From assembly GCF_001874625.1 (NCBI RefSeq), contig NZ_CP017671.1, positions 434,001 through 498,000 of the forward strand: a DNA stretch of 64,000 nucleotides. Direction: 5' to 3'. This document shows positions 11,959-21,834 of this stretch, in pieces. Below the pieces are notes generated by a model. The model was not told the origin of the DNA. It did not search any database and saw only the letters and a program-made list of their open reading frames with translations. A program made the translations under genes and the position numbers. Positions within the stretch are counted from its first letter, which is position 1. Each line of letters opens with the position of its first letter. Source of the stretch: Providencia rettgeri. GTDB lineage: Bacteria; Pseudomonadota; Gammaproteobacteria; Enterobacterales; Enterobacteriaceae.

Positions 11959-12775
11959 GATTTTCTCCTTGTAATAATAGGGATTCACAAACTGATTTAT
12001 CGATAGGGTCCACGCCAAGTAAACGGCAAACAGTGCCACAGATGGCAGTTTGTTCTATATCACAAGGTTGGTGTGAAAATTTTGAACCAATAACAAACAG
12101 TGGTACTGAGCATTCTTCTGGTAACGTGCCACCATGGCTGCGGTCGTTATTCATACCATGATCGCTAGTAATGAGGATTTGATAACCGTGCTTGATCCAC
12201 TCGGGAATATAATTTGACAGGATGATATCCGCATGACGTGCTGCATTGCGATATTGAGAAGAATCAAAACCAAATTTATGCCCAGTATCATCAATATTCA
12301 TTGGATGAATTAATAAAAAATCAGGGGAAAATTGGTTGCGAAGATACTCGGCATCCATAAATAAATGGTCATCAGGGTAATGGTCTGCTTGGTAAAAACA
12401 GCCATATTGAATAGGTAGCAATTCATTTTGAGTAAAGCGGTCACGAACAGCAACGAATGGTGCTCGGTTATATAGTTCACTAACCCAGTAATAAGCTGCT
12501 GCTGCCGTAGTTTTACCAGCAAGACGAGCGAGGGAGAAAATACTATCGAAATTTGATAACCGTACGATATCATTATTCACAATACCGCTTTTAACGGGGG
12601 GAACTCCCGTTAAAATACATTCGTACAGTGGGCGGGACATTGAAGGGAGTTCGCATTCCAACTTGTATAGTGTTGCGCTGTCGGCTTTGATAAGACCATT
12701 GAGATAGCCCATGCAATGATGGGCTACTGAATAATTTAAACCGTCTAGGACAACAAGTATGACTTTATCAGACAT
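11951..12775 (-). CDS. Alkaline phosphatase superfamily phosphodiesterase-like enzyme
   Basis: This 274-residue protein has the two-metal signature of the alkaline phosphatase / nucleotide pyrophosphatase superfamily. D11 lies in VVLDGLN, a Ser nucleophile candidate in LPSMSRP (S45 or S47), D162/D163 and H166 in DDTGH, D205-H206 in SDHGMN, and H214 in SHGG. No signal peptide is visible, so it should act in the cytoplasm after uptake. It sits between the binding-protein gene and the permease genes. Together with the HAD phosphatase this suggests the transporter brings in a phosphate ester, phosphodiester or phosphonate; that is inference. Confidence 0.85.
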   Translation of the reverse strand: MSDKVILVVLDGLNYSVAHHCMGYLNGLIKADSATLYKLECELPSMSRPLYECILTGVPPVKSGIVNNDIVRLSNFDSIFSLARLAGKTTAAAAYYWVSELYNRAPFVAVRDRFTQNELLPIQYGCFYQADHYPDDHLFMDAEYLRNQFSPDFLLIHPMNIDDTGHKFGFDSSQYRNAARHADIILSNYIPEWIKHGYQILITSDHGMNNDRSHGGTLPEECSVPLFVIGSKFSHQPCDIEQTAICGTVCRLLGVDPIDKSVCESLLLQGENHG

Positions 12776-12807
12776 CAGACTTTTATTCCTAAAATCAAAT
12801 GATTAGA

Positions 12808-13860
12808 TTACTGCTGGTGGATTAGCACTTGCTGTTGCCACATTTTCGGTAAATTGCGAGAGGATTTTTCCCAACCATCAGCATCTTTGATTGGCTGAAC
12901 ATTTTTGTATTGTTCTTCTGGTAGTAACTTAGCTTGAATATCTGCTTGTAAAGTTAGATATTGTGCGCGAATTGGGCGAGCGTAGCCTTCGGCAAGGTTA
13001 ATTTGCCCTTTATCACTGAAAATAAACTCACGGGCTAGTTTTGCTGCATTTGGGTTTTTCGCGTATTTATTAATAATAGTGGTGTAGCCGGAAATCACAG
13101 AACCATCAGATGGGATCACGACAGTAAAGCGATCGCGGTTGATCTGATCACGATAATTCAAGGCATTAAAGTCCCACAAGATGCCAACTTCGACTTCACC
13201 TTTTTCAATATTAGCTACGGTTGGGTCATTAACGGATAGACGTTTTTGTTTTGCCAGTTCGGCAAAAAATTCAATGGCAGGTTTTAGGTTATTTTCGTTA
13301 CCACCACGAGCAAATGCAGCAGCTAGAACGGCATTATTTGCTTGTGCAGCAATCCCGACATCACCAACGGTGACTTTATATTTACCTTTTAGCAAATCAT
13401 CCCAGCTCTTTGGTGCATCTTTGACTAACTCATTGTTAATCATAAAAGCGATGGAGCCGGTATAGGCCAACGCCCAATGACCATCTTTATCTTTTGCCCA
13501 ATCGGGGATCTGTGACCAAGTAGTTGGTTTATAGGGTTGGGTGACCCCTTTTAACACCGCAACTGGCCCAAAAGTTGCGCCCACATCACCGATATCGGCA
13601 GTGGCATTATTTTTCTCAGCAGCAAATTTCGCTATTTCTTGCGCCGAGCTCATATCGGTATCTTGGTGTTTTAAACCATATTGAGAAGCTAAATCCTGCC
13701 AAGTGCCTTTCCAATTTGCCCAAGTATCAGGCATGCCTACACTATAAACTTGGCCTTCTTTTTTCGCGGCATTGATTAATTCTGTTAGGTTAGCATCTGA
13801 GGCAAATGCCACGCTGGAGGTTGTTAGTGATAGGAAAATTGCCGGTACAATTGCTTTCAT
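12808..13860 (-). CDS. Periplasmic substrate-binding protein of ABC transporter
   Basis: This 350-residue protein has a clear Sec signal peptide (MKAIVPAIFLSLTTSSVAFA, cleavage after residue 20). It has the fold pattern of the extracellular solute-binding family 1/AfuA-PhnS group, with segments YSVGMPDTWANWKGTW, TADIGDVG and VEVGILWDF. I place the start at ATG 13860 because the signal peptide begins there; 32 further in-frame codons exist upstream but cross the inverted repeat at 13940-13986. It is the first gene of a six-gene operon that continues with the phosphodiesterase, two permeases, ATPase and HAD phosphatase. Confidence 0.92.
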   Translation of the reverse strand: MKAIVPAIFLSLTTSSVAFASDANLTELINAAKKEGQVYSVGMPDTWANWKGTWQDLASQYGLKHQDTDMSSAQEIAKFAAEKNNATADIGDVGATFGPVAVLKGVTQPYKPTTWSQIPDWAKDKDGHWALAYTGSIAFMINNELVKDAPKSWDDLLKGKYKVTVGDVGIAAQANNAVLAAAFARGGNENNLKPAIEFFAELAKQKRLSVNDPTVANIEKGEVEVGILWDFNALNYRDQINRDRFTVVIPSDGSVISGYTTIINKYAKNPNAAKLAREFIFSDKGQINLAEGYARPIRAQYLTLQADIQAKLLPEEQYKNVQPIKDADGWEKSSRNLPKMWQQQVLIHQQ

Positions 13861-13939
13861 CTTTGTTCTCACTCTTGAGGAGCCGTATTGGTTACCTAGC
13901 ATCCTAATTTTAACAGGTGACAGACAGTTGACCTTTTTG

Positions 13940-13986
13940 TGACACTTTTTAGACATTTTATGGAATGGTTCGTCTAAAAAGTGTCA
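13940..13986. promoter_or_regulatory. Perfect 15-bp inverted repeat, candidate operator
   Basis: TGACACTTTTTAGAC (13940-13954) is repeated exactly in inverted orientation as GTCTAAAAAGTGTCA (13972-13986), with 17 bases between the arms. The arm centres are 32 bp apart, about three helical turns. It lies in the divergent spacer between the ABC operon (start 13860) and nudC (start 14104), where a dimeric or tetrameric regulator would bind. No regulator gene is adjacent. There is no U-tract after it, so a terminator is less likely. Confidence 0.6.
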
Positions 13987-14103
13987 AAATTAGTGATGAA
14001 AAAAGATGAAACAAACGTTTGAATGACATTCTTTAAAAGAAGTGTATTGTGTGAATAATTGTCTCGTTTTTATCAATATACAAATTAACGAAAGATACTA
14101 AAA

Positions 14104-14895
14104 ATGGATAAATTAACATTAGTAGGAACAGAAAGTGGCTGGTGGTTCGTCTGTTTCGCTGGTCGCTTATGGCTACCTCGTGGGGATATTCCTAGAGGAA
14201 CGGCTAAGGACTATTCATTAATTGGAAAAATAGCGACACCAATTGGTGAGTGGCAAGGTGAAATTGTTTGGTTAATTGCGGAAAAAATGCCATCGGATAT
14301 GGCCTCTCCACGCTTAGTCGCTTCCCAAGATGAGGGGTTATTTCGTTTAGCCGGACGCGGGGTACAACTCGCTGAATTTTATCGCTCACATCGTTATTGT
14401 GGATATTGCGGTACCGCGATGCGCCATAGTAGCACCGAATGGGCGTGCTTATGCGACCATTGCCATGAGCGATATTACCCACAAATTGCGCCTTGCATTA
14501 TTGTCGGGATCCGCCGTGATGATCATATTCTCTTAGCCCAGCACCGACGACACTCACAAAACCCATTATTTACTGTACTTGCTGGTTTTGTTGAGGTGGG
14601 AGAAACATTAGAAGAAGCTGTAGCCCGCGAAGTCATGGAAGAAAGTAATATAAAGATAAAAAACATTCGTTATGTATCTTCGCAGCCATGGCCTTTTCCT
14701 CATTCATTAATGATGGGGTTTTTAGCAGATTATGAAAGTGGTGAAATCCAAGTTGATCCAAAAGAATTAGTGAGTGCAAATTGGTATCATTACAATGAAT
14801 TACCGCTTATCCCTCCGGGGGATACAATTGCAAGGCGCTTGATTGAAGACACGGTAGCGCTATGCCGCCAACAGGAATATGAAATAAGTAAATAG
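14104..14895 (+). CDS. nudC: NAD+ diphosphatase / RNA decapping hydrolase NudC
   Basis: NudC hydrolyses NADH/NAD+ to NMNH and AMP and removes NAD caps from RNA. The zinc ribbon is C99, C102, C117 and C120. The Nudix box runs through residues 161-183 ([20 protein letters not shown]), and the NudC-specific SQPWPFPHS motif lies at 193-201. The length of 263 residues is normal. It is divergent from the ABC operon and is followed by hemE, as in E. coli. Confidence 0.97.
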   Translation: MDKLTLVGTESGWWFVCFAGRLWLPRGDIPRGTAKDYSLIGKIATPIGEWQGEIVWLIAEKMPSDMASPRLVASQDEGLFRLAGRGVQLAEFYRSHRYCGYCGTAMRHSSTEWACLCDHCHERYYPQIAPCIIVGIRRDDHILLAQHRRHSQNPLFTVLAGFVEVGETLEEAVAREVMEESNIKIKNIRYVSSQPWPFPHSLMMGFLADYESGEIQVDPKELVSANWYHYNELPLIPPGDTIARRLIEDTVALCRQQEYEISK

Positions 14896-14987
14896 TACTG
14901 CGCTGATAATGTTACTTTTTACATGTTACAATAGGTATATTCGCTTTTAGCCATTTGCGGCGGCCACTTATAATAATGGAGTAAATA

Positions 14988-16052
14988 ATGACTGAGTTAA
15001 AAAATGACCGCTATCTACGTGCTTTGCTACGTCAGCCTGTAGATGTAACCCCTGTATGGATGATGCGTCAAGCGGGGCGTTACCTGCCTGAATATAAAGC
15101 AACACGTGCTGAAGCTGGTGATTTTATTGCTTTGTGTAAGAACACAGAGTTGGCTTGTGAAGTTACGTTACAACCATTACGTCGTTTTCCATTAGACGCG
15201 GCTATTTTATTTTCTGATATTTTAACAATCCCCGATGCTATGGGGCTTGGCCTTTATTTTGAAACTGGCGAAGGCCCTCGTTTTCACAAGCCCATTACTT
15301 GTGCGGCAGATGTGAAAAATATTCCTATTCCTGACCCTGAGATGGAACTAGGTTATGTGATGGACGCAGTACGTGCCATCCGTAAAGCCCTCGAAGGTAA
15401 TGTACCTCTAATTGGTTTTTCAGGAAGCCCTTGGACATTGGCGACCTATATGGTGGAAGGTGGTAGCAGCAAAGCCTTTACCAAAATCAAAAAAATGATG
15501 TATGAAGATCCAAATACGTTACATTTATTATTGGATAAACTGGCGGACAGCGTCATTTTATACCTTAATGCGCAAATTCGAGCTGGTGCGCAATCTATCA
15601 TGATTTTTGATACTTGGGGTGGGGTGCTCACTAAGCGTGATTATTTGCAGTTCTCCCTAAACTATATGCAAAAAATTATTGATGGGTTGATCAGGGAAAA
15701 CGATGGTCGCCGTGTGCCTGTTACTTTATTTACCAAAGGTGGCGGTCAATGGTTAGAAGAAATGGCGGCAACAGGCTGCGATGCTTTAGGACTTGATTGG
15801 ACAACTGAAATTGCCGATGCTCGTCGCCGTGTCGGTGATAAGGTCGCTCTGCAAGGAAATATGGACCCATCAATGCTCTATGCTCCCCCTGCTCGTATAG
15901 AAGAAGAGGTGAAAAATATACTTGCAGGCTTTGGCCAAGGTGAGGGTCATGTATTCAACTTAGGTCATGGCATCCATCAAGATGTTCCACCTGAGCACGC
16001 TGGTGCTTTTGTGGACGCAGTTCACCGTTTTTCTCGCCAATACCATCAGTAA
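14988..16052 (+). CDS. hemE: Uroporphyrinogen decarboxylase HemE
   Basis: HemE decarboxylates the four acetate side chains of uroporphyrinogen III to give coproporphyrinogen III in heme synthesis. The protein has 354 residues with the family signatures [18 protein letters not shown] near the N-terminus, [29 protein letters not shown], and the C-terminal [15 protein letters not shown]. It follows nudC by about 90 bases and precedes nfi, the E. coli order. Confidence 0.98.
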   Translation: MTELKNDRYLRALLRQPVDVTPVWMMRQAGRYLPEYKATRAEAGDFIALCKNTELACEVTLQPLRRFPLDAAILFSDILTIPDAMGLGLYFETGEGPRFHKPITCAADVKNIPIPDPEMELGYVMDAVRAIRKALEGNVPLIGFSGSPWTLATYMVEGGSSKAFTKIKKMMYEDPNTLHLLLDKLADSVILYLNAQIRAGAQSIMIFDTWGGVLTKRDYLQFSLNYMQKIIDGLIRENDGRRVPVTLFTKGGGQWLEEMAATGCDALGLDWTTEIADARRRVGDKVALQGNMDPSMLYAPPARIEEEVKNILAGFGQGEGHVFNLGHGIHQDVPPEHAGAFVDAVHRFSRQYHQ

Positions 16053-16161
16053 TTATCATTTATTGATGTTCTTGATTTGTGGTGTATTTATTGAACCTTG
16101 TAAGTACACCATTATCATCTATGATTAAGAATAATTAAGTTCGATAAGCATTGGACGCATT

Positions 16162-16833
16162 ATGGTTCTAGATACTCAATCATTACGACAACAACAAACT
16201 GACCAAGCTTCACAAATTATTTTGCATGATGAAATGTTGCATCCAAAATGGGTTGGTGGGGCAGATGTAGGTTTTGAGCAACAAGGCACAGTCACGAGAG
16301 CCGTCATTGTTGTTTTATCGTGGCCACAATTAGAATTGGTTGAGTATCAAATAGCGCGAGTCCCTACCCAATTGCCTTATATCCCGGGGTTACTTTCATT
16401 TCGGGAAGTACCTGGCTTAATGGCGGCTTGGGGAAAAATACAGCACAAACCTGAATTAGTCTTAGTTGACGGCCAAGGGATTGCGCATCCTCGGCGTTTT
16501 GGTGTTGCTTGTCACTTTGGCTTACAAGCAAATGTGGCAACAATTGGTGTCGCCAAAAGCCGTTTATGTGGTGATGATGTTGTATTAGGTGAAGAGCCTG
16601 AAAGTTGTTGCCCATTAATGATGGGTGAAAATCAATTAGGTTGGGTATTACGTAGCAAGAAACGCTGCAAACCCTTGTATGTTTCGCCAGGTCATAAGAT
16701 AGGTTTTTCATCATCATTAACATGGGTTAAGCAGTGTCTAAGAGGATATAAATTGCCGGAACCAACCCGTTTTGCTGATGGAATTGCATCAAATCGAACG
16801 TTTTTTAAGCGAATGAATGAGAAAATCAGCTAA
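16162..16833 (+). CDS. nfi: Endonuclease V (deoxyinosine 3' endonuclease)
   Basis: Endonuclease V nicks DNA at the second phosphodiester 3' to deoxyinosine and begins repair of deaminated adenine. The 223-residue protein matches E. coli Nfi along its length. The metal-binding acidic residues are D35 (GGADVGFEQ), E82 (SFREVP) and D103 (LVDGQG), and PYIPGLLSFRE is the conserved wedge/active-site segment. It lies between hemE and yjaG. Confidence 0.96.
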   Translation: MVLDTQSLRQQQTDQASQIILHDEMLHPKWVGGADVGFEQQGTVTRAVIVVLSWPQLELVEYQIARVPTQLPYIPGLLSFREVPGLMAAWGKIQHKPELVLVDGQGIAHPRRFGVACHFGLQANVATIGVAKSRLCGDDVVLGEEPESCCPLMMGENQLGWVLRSKKRCKPLYVSPGHKIGFSSSLTWVKQCLRGYKLPEPTRFADGIASNRTFFKRMNEKIS

Positions 16834-16907
16834 TTATCAGCAAAATATGTGGCATTGACAGATTTTCAGGTAAACTGCGAAGTATTAAGATTGATGAGTC
16901 AGAAATT

Positions 16908-17495
16908 ATGTTAAGAAATCCCATTCATTTGAGGTTGGAAAAATTAGAAAGCTGGCAGCATGTCACATTTATGGCAAGCTTATGCGAAAGAATGTATCCC
17001 AACTTTCAAATGTTTTGTCAGCAAACTGAATTTGCAGATGCCAAAGTGTACCGCTCTATTCTCGATATAGTATGGGAAACATTGGTTATCAAAGATAGCA
17101 AAGTTAATTTCGACAATCAGTTAGAAAAATTAGAAGAAATTATCCCTACAGCCGATGATTTCGATATGTATGGTGTATATCCAGCTATTGATGCCTGTAT
17201 TGCATTAGGGGAAATCATTCACTCAAAATTGAGTGGTGAAACACTCGAACATGCAATATTGGTTAGCGAAGCATCCATTCGTACAGTTGCCATGCTCGAA
17301 ATGACTCAAGCAGGGCGGGAAATGACAGAAGAAGAACTCAAAGACATACCTGCTATAGAAGAAGAGTGGGATATCCAGTGGGACATTTTCCGTTTACTGG
17401 CAGCTTGTGAAGAGCGCGACTTAGAGTTAATTAAAGGATTAAAATCTGACCTCCGTGAAGCGGGGGTGAGCAATATAGGTATTACTTTAAGCTAA
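16908..17495 (+). CDS. yjaG: YjaG family protein (DUF416)
   Basis: This 195-residue acidic, mostly helical cytoplasmic protein corresponds in length and position to E. coli YjaG (DUF416), between nfi and hupA. There are no membrane segments or catalytic motifs. The family's function is not established, so no role is assigned beyond its conserved place beside hupA. Confidence 0.9.
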   Translation: MLRNPIHLRLEKLESWQHVTFMASLCERMYPNFQMFCQQTEFADAKVYRSILDIVWETLVIKDSKVNFDNQLEKLEEIIPTADDFDMYGVYPAIDACIALGEIIHSKLSGETLEHAILVSEASIRTVAMLEMTQAGREMTEEELKDIPAIEEEWDIQWDIFRLLAACEERDLELIKGLKSDLREAGVSNIGITLS

Positions 17496-17694
17496 TATTC
17501 ATGTTTTCATTATCGAAAACGTGACTTAGCGCAGTAATGCTGAGTACTAAGGCTTCACATTTGCCCCGACTCTGGTCTACATTTAGGGGCAAGAAGAAGT
17601 GGCTATCGGGGGCGTGTATCAGGGGCTGTCAATTTGGCATATCCGACGCACTCGATGCTTTGCAAACGATAAACACACTGTGTAAGGATAATTT
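17496..17694 (+). promoter_or_regulatory. yjaG-hupA spacer with candidate terminator and hupA leader
   Basis: The spacer contains the inverted repeat TTGCCCC ... GGGGCAA (about 17571-17592), which could end yjaG transcription, though no clear U-run follows. The remainder should hold the hupA promoter and leader, ending in GTAAGGATAATTT before the ATG at 17695. Promoter boxes were not resolved confidently. Confidence 0.4.
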
Positions 17695-17967
17695 ATGAAT
17701 AAGACTGAATTAGTTGATGCTATCGCAGAATCAGCGGACCTGACCAAAGTTCAGGCAAAAGCAGCATTAGAATCTACTTTAAATGCTATTTCAGAAACGC
17801 TGAAAAAAGGCGAGCAAGTCCAACTGGTCGGTTTCGGTACTTTTAAAGTTAGCCATCGTGCAGCTCGTACTGGTCGCAACCCACAAACTAAAGCAGAAAT
17901 CCAAATTCCTGCAACAACTGTACCTGCTTTCTCTGCCGGTAAAGCATTGAAAGAAGCAGTAAAATAA
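17695..17967 (+). CDS. hupA: DNA-binding protein HU-alpha
   Basis: This 90-residue histone-like nucleoid protein begins [20 protein letters not shown] and carries the DNA-binding beta-arm signature [20 protein letters not shown] (residues 46-65). HU dimers bend and compact DNA without strong sequence specificity. The position between yjaG and yjaH and the alpha-type sequence distinguish it from hupB. A GC-rich hairpin with a T-run starts 25 bases after its stop. Confidence 0.98.
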   Translation: MNKTELVDAIAESADLTKVQAKAALESTLNAISETLKKGEQVQLVGFGTFKVSHRAARTGRNPQTKAEIQIPATTVPAFSAGKALKEAVK

Positions 17968-17972
17968 GTACA

Positions 17973-18683
17973 TTGTACAGACGAATTGCCAGAAGGGGTA
18001 AACAACTACCCCTTTTGCTTATTCAAAAAGGGTTGCTGGTATTGGGAGTCATCTCAATACTAAGCGCCTGCTCTTCTAATGCGCCAAAACTCCCTGAATT
18101 TAGCGCAAGTGGTTTTATTGCTGATGATGGCGTCATTCGTATGTGGCGGCTCAACGATGCAAAAAGCCAACCTCTTGTCTTAATGGTCGTTTATAGTCCT
18201 TATAAAGGTACGGGGACTTCCGTTAATTTCTTTGAATATCGCTCAGGTGCTCTCTGGCAGATCCGCAGCCAAGTTCTAAATCAACAAAGTGGCGATATCA
18301 TGGAACAATTACGCTTTAATAAAAATGATGAAGTTATTTTTATGCAGCGTGTCCAGCAAAATAGTAAAACCCCACTTTCAACAGATGAGATTGCGCGTTG
18401 GCGTTTTGAGGCTGAACGTATTCTTGAAACTAATACCGCTTTGATTGTTGGCGATGTAAAACTTTATCAAGGGCATTGGCAGCAAGGGAAGGTGACAACT
18501 TGTGAAGGGGAGGTTCGGGATGTAACTTTCGAACCCTATGCACAAAATTGGATAGAAAGTCGTGCAAAAATTTGGCACTCACAATTAAATTTAGCGTGGT
18601 TAGAGTCTCCAGAGGGGACACAACTTTTGATGGTAGCGGATACTGATTTTTGCCGCTGGCAACCTTCTAGAGATAGTTTATAA
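17973..18683 (+). CDS. yjaH: YjaH-like lipoprotein (DUF1481)
   Basis: This up-to-236-residue protein has a lipoprotein signal: a hydrophobic stretch GLLVLGVISILSAC with the lipidated Cys at residue 33. The rest looks periplasmic, and its position after hupA matches E. coli yjaH (DUF1481, unknown function). The start is uncertain. The codon at 17973 is TTG, only 5 bases after hupA, and the hupA terminator hairpin (17993-18017) lies inside the first codons. Internal TTG codons at 18015 or 18033 would give a more ordinary signal peptide. Confidence 0.85.
   Translation: MYRRIARRGKQLPLLLIQKGLLVLGVISILSACSSNAPKLPEFSASGFIADDGVIRMWRLNDAKSQPLVLMVVYSPYKGTGTSVNFFEYRSGALWQIRSQVLNQQSGDIMEQLRFNKNDEVIFMQRVQQNSKTPLSTDEIARWRFEAERILETNTALIVGDVKLYQGHWQQGKVTTCEGEVRDVTFEPYAQNWIESRAKIWHSQLNLAWLESPEGTQLLMVADTDFCRWQPSRDSL
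17993..18017 (+). terminator. Intrinsic terminator of hupA
   Basis: AAGGGGTA, a six-base loop and TACCCCTT are followed by further Ts. The stem has eight base pairs and lies 25 bases after the hupA stop. It overlaps the 5' end of the longest yjaH reading frame. Confidence 0.6.
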
Positions 18684-18688
18684 ATAAC

Positions 18689-18811
18689 CGCTCGTCGTTT
18701 TTCGAACCACTGCTGCATTGCTACGTTCGTTCACCCTAGTCACATACTTATGTATGCTCCTAGAGATTCTCTCTCTTGCAGCTTTGCTGTGATTCGAAAT
18801 ACTTAGAGCCA
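18689..18811. repeat. ERIC/IRU intergenic repeat
   Basis: This ~123-bp palindromic element between yjaH and purD has a centre, CACCCTAGTCACATACTTA followed by TGTATGCTCC, that closely matches the ERIC core. The ends TTTTTCGAACCACTGCTG and GCTGTGATTCGAAATA pair with each other. It lies in the spacer between convergent genes, a typical ERIC location. Confidence 0.88.
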
Positions 18812-18878
18812 TTGGCGGTGTGAAGGTAAAAGGCAAAAACAAGTTCAAAAAATAAAAAGATAAAAAGAAAGATAAGCA

Positions 18879-18914
18879 ATAAAAAAGCTGATAAAAGTTT
18901 CCTCTTATCAGCTT
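18879..18914 (-). terminator. Terminator of the purHD operon
   Basis: On the minus strand AAGCTGATAA pairs with TTATCAGCTT across a ten-base loop and is followed by a run of six Ts. It lies about 30 bases after the purD stop. Confidence 0.85.
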
Positions 18915-18943
18915 ATGGTCTTTTGTTTCTATTATTTGTTCTA

Positions 18944-20227
18944 TTACTTAATACGGGCGATAGCGCGGTAGCCAATATCGCTACGATAGAAGCTATCATT
19001 CCAGTGAATGTTTTTAGCTGTTTCGTATGCTTTTGTTTGGGCTTTTTCAATATCATCACCCAGTGCGGTAACACATAATACACGGCCACCGGCAGTAACC
19101 ACTTCGCCTTCTTTCATGCGAGTACCTGCATGGAATACCTTGCTATCAGCTGCTTCACTGGTTGGCAATCCAGAAATTATATCGCCATTGCGGTAATCAC
19201 CTGGGTAACCGCCGGCAGCAATCACAACACCTAAAGCCGGGCGCTCATCCCATAATGAATCTTTGCCTGCCAGTTCACCTTTTGCACCCGCTAAGCATAG
19301 AGCGACTAAGTCTGACTGTAAACGCATCATAATAGGTTGAGTTTCAGGGTCACCAAAGCGGCAGTTAAATTCAATCACTTTGGGGTTTCCTGCTTTATCA
19401 ATCATTAAACCTGCATATAGAAAACCTTGATAGCGGTTTCCTTCTTTATCCATACCTTTAACTGTTGGGTAAATAACTTGTTCCATAACGCGCTGATGTA
19501 CTTGGTCAGTAACAATAGGAGCCGGGGAATAAGCGCCCATTCCGCCTGTATTTGGGCCAGTATCGCCGTCACCTACACGCTTGTGGTCTTGGCTTGTTGC
19601 CATTGGGATGACATTTTCACCATCGACCATTACGATAAAGCTAGCTTCTTCACCATCAAGAAACTCTTCAATTACGATCCGATGCCCTGCATCACCAAAC
19701 GCATTGCCAGCCAACATATCATGTACTGCATCTTTAGCTTCTTGCAGAGTCATCGCAACAATAACGCCTTTGCCTGCCGCAAGCCCATCCGCTTTAATCA
19801 CGATTGGCGCACCAACTTTATCTAAGTAAGCCAAAGCGGGTTCTATTTCAGTAAAGTTCTCATATGCTGCGGTTGGAATATGATGACGAGCTAAAAAGTC
19901 TTTAGTAAACGCCTTAGAGCCTTCAAGTTGGGCAGCACCTTGAGTTGGACCAAAAATAGTTAGCCCAGCTTGTGTAAATGTATCAACAACACCAATAACT
20001 AAAGGAGCCTCAGGACCTACAATGGTTAAATCGATTTGATTATCTTTCGCAAATTGTAGTAATCCATCAATATCAGTAGCAGAAATATTAACGTTCTCAA
20101 TAGCTGGTTCTAATGCGGTACCTGCATTACCCGGTGCCACATAGACTTTATCGGCTAGAGGAGACTGAGCCGCTTTCCACGCTAAAGCATGTTCACGACC
20201 ACCGCCACCAATAATTAATATATTCAT
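18944..20227 (-). CDS. purD: Phosphoribosylamine-glycine ligase PurD
   Basis: PurD ligates glycine to phosphoribosylamine (GAR synthetase), step two of purine synthesis. The 427-residue ATP-grasp protein starts MNILIIGGGGREHALAWK. It contains the phosphate-binding segment IVIKADGLAAGKGVIVA, metal-site residues in EFNCRFGDPETQ, and the C-terminal HAGTRM region. It lies 17 bases downstream of purH in the same PurR-controlled operon. Confidence 0.98.
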   Translation of the reverse strand: MNILIIGGGGREHALAWKAAQSPLADKVYVAPGNAGTALEPAIENVNISATDIDGLLQFAKDNQIDLTIVGPEAPLVIGVVDTFTQAGLTIFGPTQGAAQLEGSKAFTKDFLARHHIPTAAYENFTEIEPALAYLDKVGAPIVIKADGLAAGKGVIVAMTLQEAKDAVHDMLAGNAFGDAGHRIVIEEFLDGEEASFIVMVDGENVIPMATSQDHKRVGDGDTGPNTGGMGAYSPAPIVTDQVHQRVMEQVIYPTVKGMDKEGNRYQGFLYAGLMIDKAGNPKVIEFNCRFGDPETQPIMMRLQSDLVALCLAGAKGELAGKDSLWDERPALGVVIAAGGYPGDYRNGDIISGLPTSEAADSKVFHAGTRMKEGEVVTAGGRVLCVTALGDDIEKAQTKAYETAKNIHWNDSFYRSDIGYRAIARIK

Positions 20228-20244
20228 TATTAAACTCCTAATAA

Positions 20245-21834
20245 CTAGTGACGGAAATGACGCATATTTGTGAAAATCATTGCGATGCCATGTTCATTTG
20301 CAGCATCAATGACTTCATTATCGCGAATCGACCCGCCAGGTTGGATCACACAAGTCACTCCAACAGCGGCAGCGGCATCAATACCATCACGGAATGGGAA
20401 GAATGCGTCAGATGCCATTGCACAACCTGCAACTTCTAAGCCTTCATCGGCAGCTTTGATCCCAGCAATTTTTGCTGAGTATACTCGGCTCATTTGACCA
20501 GCACCGATTCCCACTGTCATGTCATTTTTGGCATAAACGATGGCGTTTGATTTCACAAACTTAGCGACTTTCCAGCAGAATAAGGCATCTTTTAATTCAC
20601 GCTCAGTTGGTTGGCGCTTTGTGACTATGCGTAACTCTTCGGCTTCAACCATACCTAAATCGCGGTCTTGGACTAATAAACCACCGTTGACACGTTTAAA
20701 ATCTAAGCCAGCAACAGGTTTACTCCATTCGCCACATTCAAGTACGCGTACATTTTGTTTGGTTTCAAGAATTGGCAGTGCATCCTTAGCAATCGAAGGC
20801 GCGATAATCACCTCAACGAATTGGCGCTCAATAATTGCCTGTGCAGTTTCTTTATCTAATGGGCGGTTAAAAGCGATGATACCGCCAAAAGCAGAAGTTG
20901 GGTCAGTTTTAAACGCTTTGTCATAAGCGGTGTGAATATTATTGCCAATTGCGACACCACAAGGATTAGCATGCTTAACGATCACACACGCAGGCTCATC
21001 AAATGACTTAACGCACTCAAGGGCTGCATCAGTATCAGCAATATTATTATAAGAGAGTGCTTTACCTTGAATTTGTTGTGCAGTCGCGATAGACGCTTCT
21101 TTTGGGCTTTCTTCTATATAGAACGCCGCATCTTGATGACTATTTTCCCCATAACGCATATCTTGTTTTTTGATGAAATTTAGATTCAATGTGCGAGGGA
21201 AACGGCCAGAAGGTTGTGTGGTATCACCATAATAAGGGGCAACTAATTCACCGAAGTAATTAGCAATCATACTGTCATAAGCAGCTGTATGCTCAAATGC
21301 TTTGATAGCAAGGTCAAAGCGTGTTGACCAATTAAGGGAGTTTTCGTGACCATCCATTTCATCAATAATGGTTTGGTAATCATTACTATTTACCACAATT
21401 GCAACGTCTTTATGGTTTTTTGCTGCGGAGCGTACCATTGTTGGACCACCGATATCGATGTTCTCAACAGCATCTTCAAGTGTGCAGTTTGGTTTTGCTA
21501 CTGTTTGAGCAAAAGGATATAAATTCACAACTACCATGTCGATAGGTGCAATATCATGGGATTGCATGATGGCATCATCAGTGCCACGGCGACCTAAGAT
21601 CCCTCCGTGCACTTTTGGGTGCAATGTTTTTACCCGACCATCCATCATTTCAGGGAACCCTGTGTAATCTGACACTTCAGTTACTTTAAGTCCTGATTCA
21701 GCTAGTAACTTTGCAGTACCACCAGTAGATAGAAGCTCAACACCACGTTGAGATAGCGCCTTAGCGAATTCAACAACCCCTGTTTTATCAGACACACTAA
21801 GCAGGGCACGACGAATAGGACGAAGCAGTTGCAT
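20245..21834 (-). CDS. purH: Bifunctional AICAR transformylase / IMP cyclohydrolase PurH
   Basis: PurH performs the last two steps to IMP. The N-terminal MGS-like cyclohydrolase domain (residues ~1-200) has [26 protein letters not shown] and [14 protein letters not shown]. The C-terminal transformylase domain contains the catalytic Lys-His in [11 protein letters not shown]. The length of 529 residues is standard. It is the first gene of the operon, with a perfect PurR operator about 195 bases upstream. Confidence 0.98.
   Translation of the reverse strand: MQLLRPIRRALLSVSDKTGVVEFAKALSQRGVELLSTGGTAKLLAESGLKVTEVSDYTGFPEMMDGRVKTLHPKVHGGILGRRGTDDAIMQSHDIAPIDMVVVNLYPFAQTVAKPNCTLEDAVENIDIGGPTMVRSAAKNHKDVAIVVNSNDYQTIIDEMDGHENSLNWSTRFDLAIKAFEHTAAYDSMIANYFGELVAPYYGDTTQPSGRFPRTLNLNFIKKQDMRYGENSHQDAAFYIEESPKEASIATAQQIQGKALSYNNIADTDAALECVKSFDEPACVIVKHANPCGVAIGNNIHTAYDKAFKTDPTSAFGGIIAFNRPLDKETAQAIIERQFVEVIIAPSIAKDALPILETKQNVRVLECGEWSKPVAGLDFKRVNGGLLVQDRDLGMVEAEELRIVTKRQPTERELKDALFCWKVAKFVKSNAIVYAKNDMTVGIGAGQMSRVYSAKIAGIKAADEGLEVAGCAMASDAFFPFRDGIDAAAAVGVTCVIQPGGSIRDNEVIDAANEHGIAMIFTNMRHFRH

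Noticed and set aside
11959-12039. 27-codon upstream extension of the first permease
   Set aside because: It lies wholly inside the phosphodiesterase gene; ATG 11958 has a good ribosome site and the expected overlap.
13861-13956. 32-codon upstream extension of the substrate-binding protein
   Set aside because: The signal peptide starts at ATG 13860 and the extension crosses the inverted repeat and promoter region.
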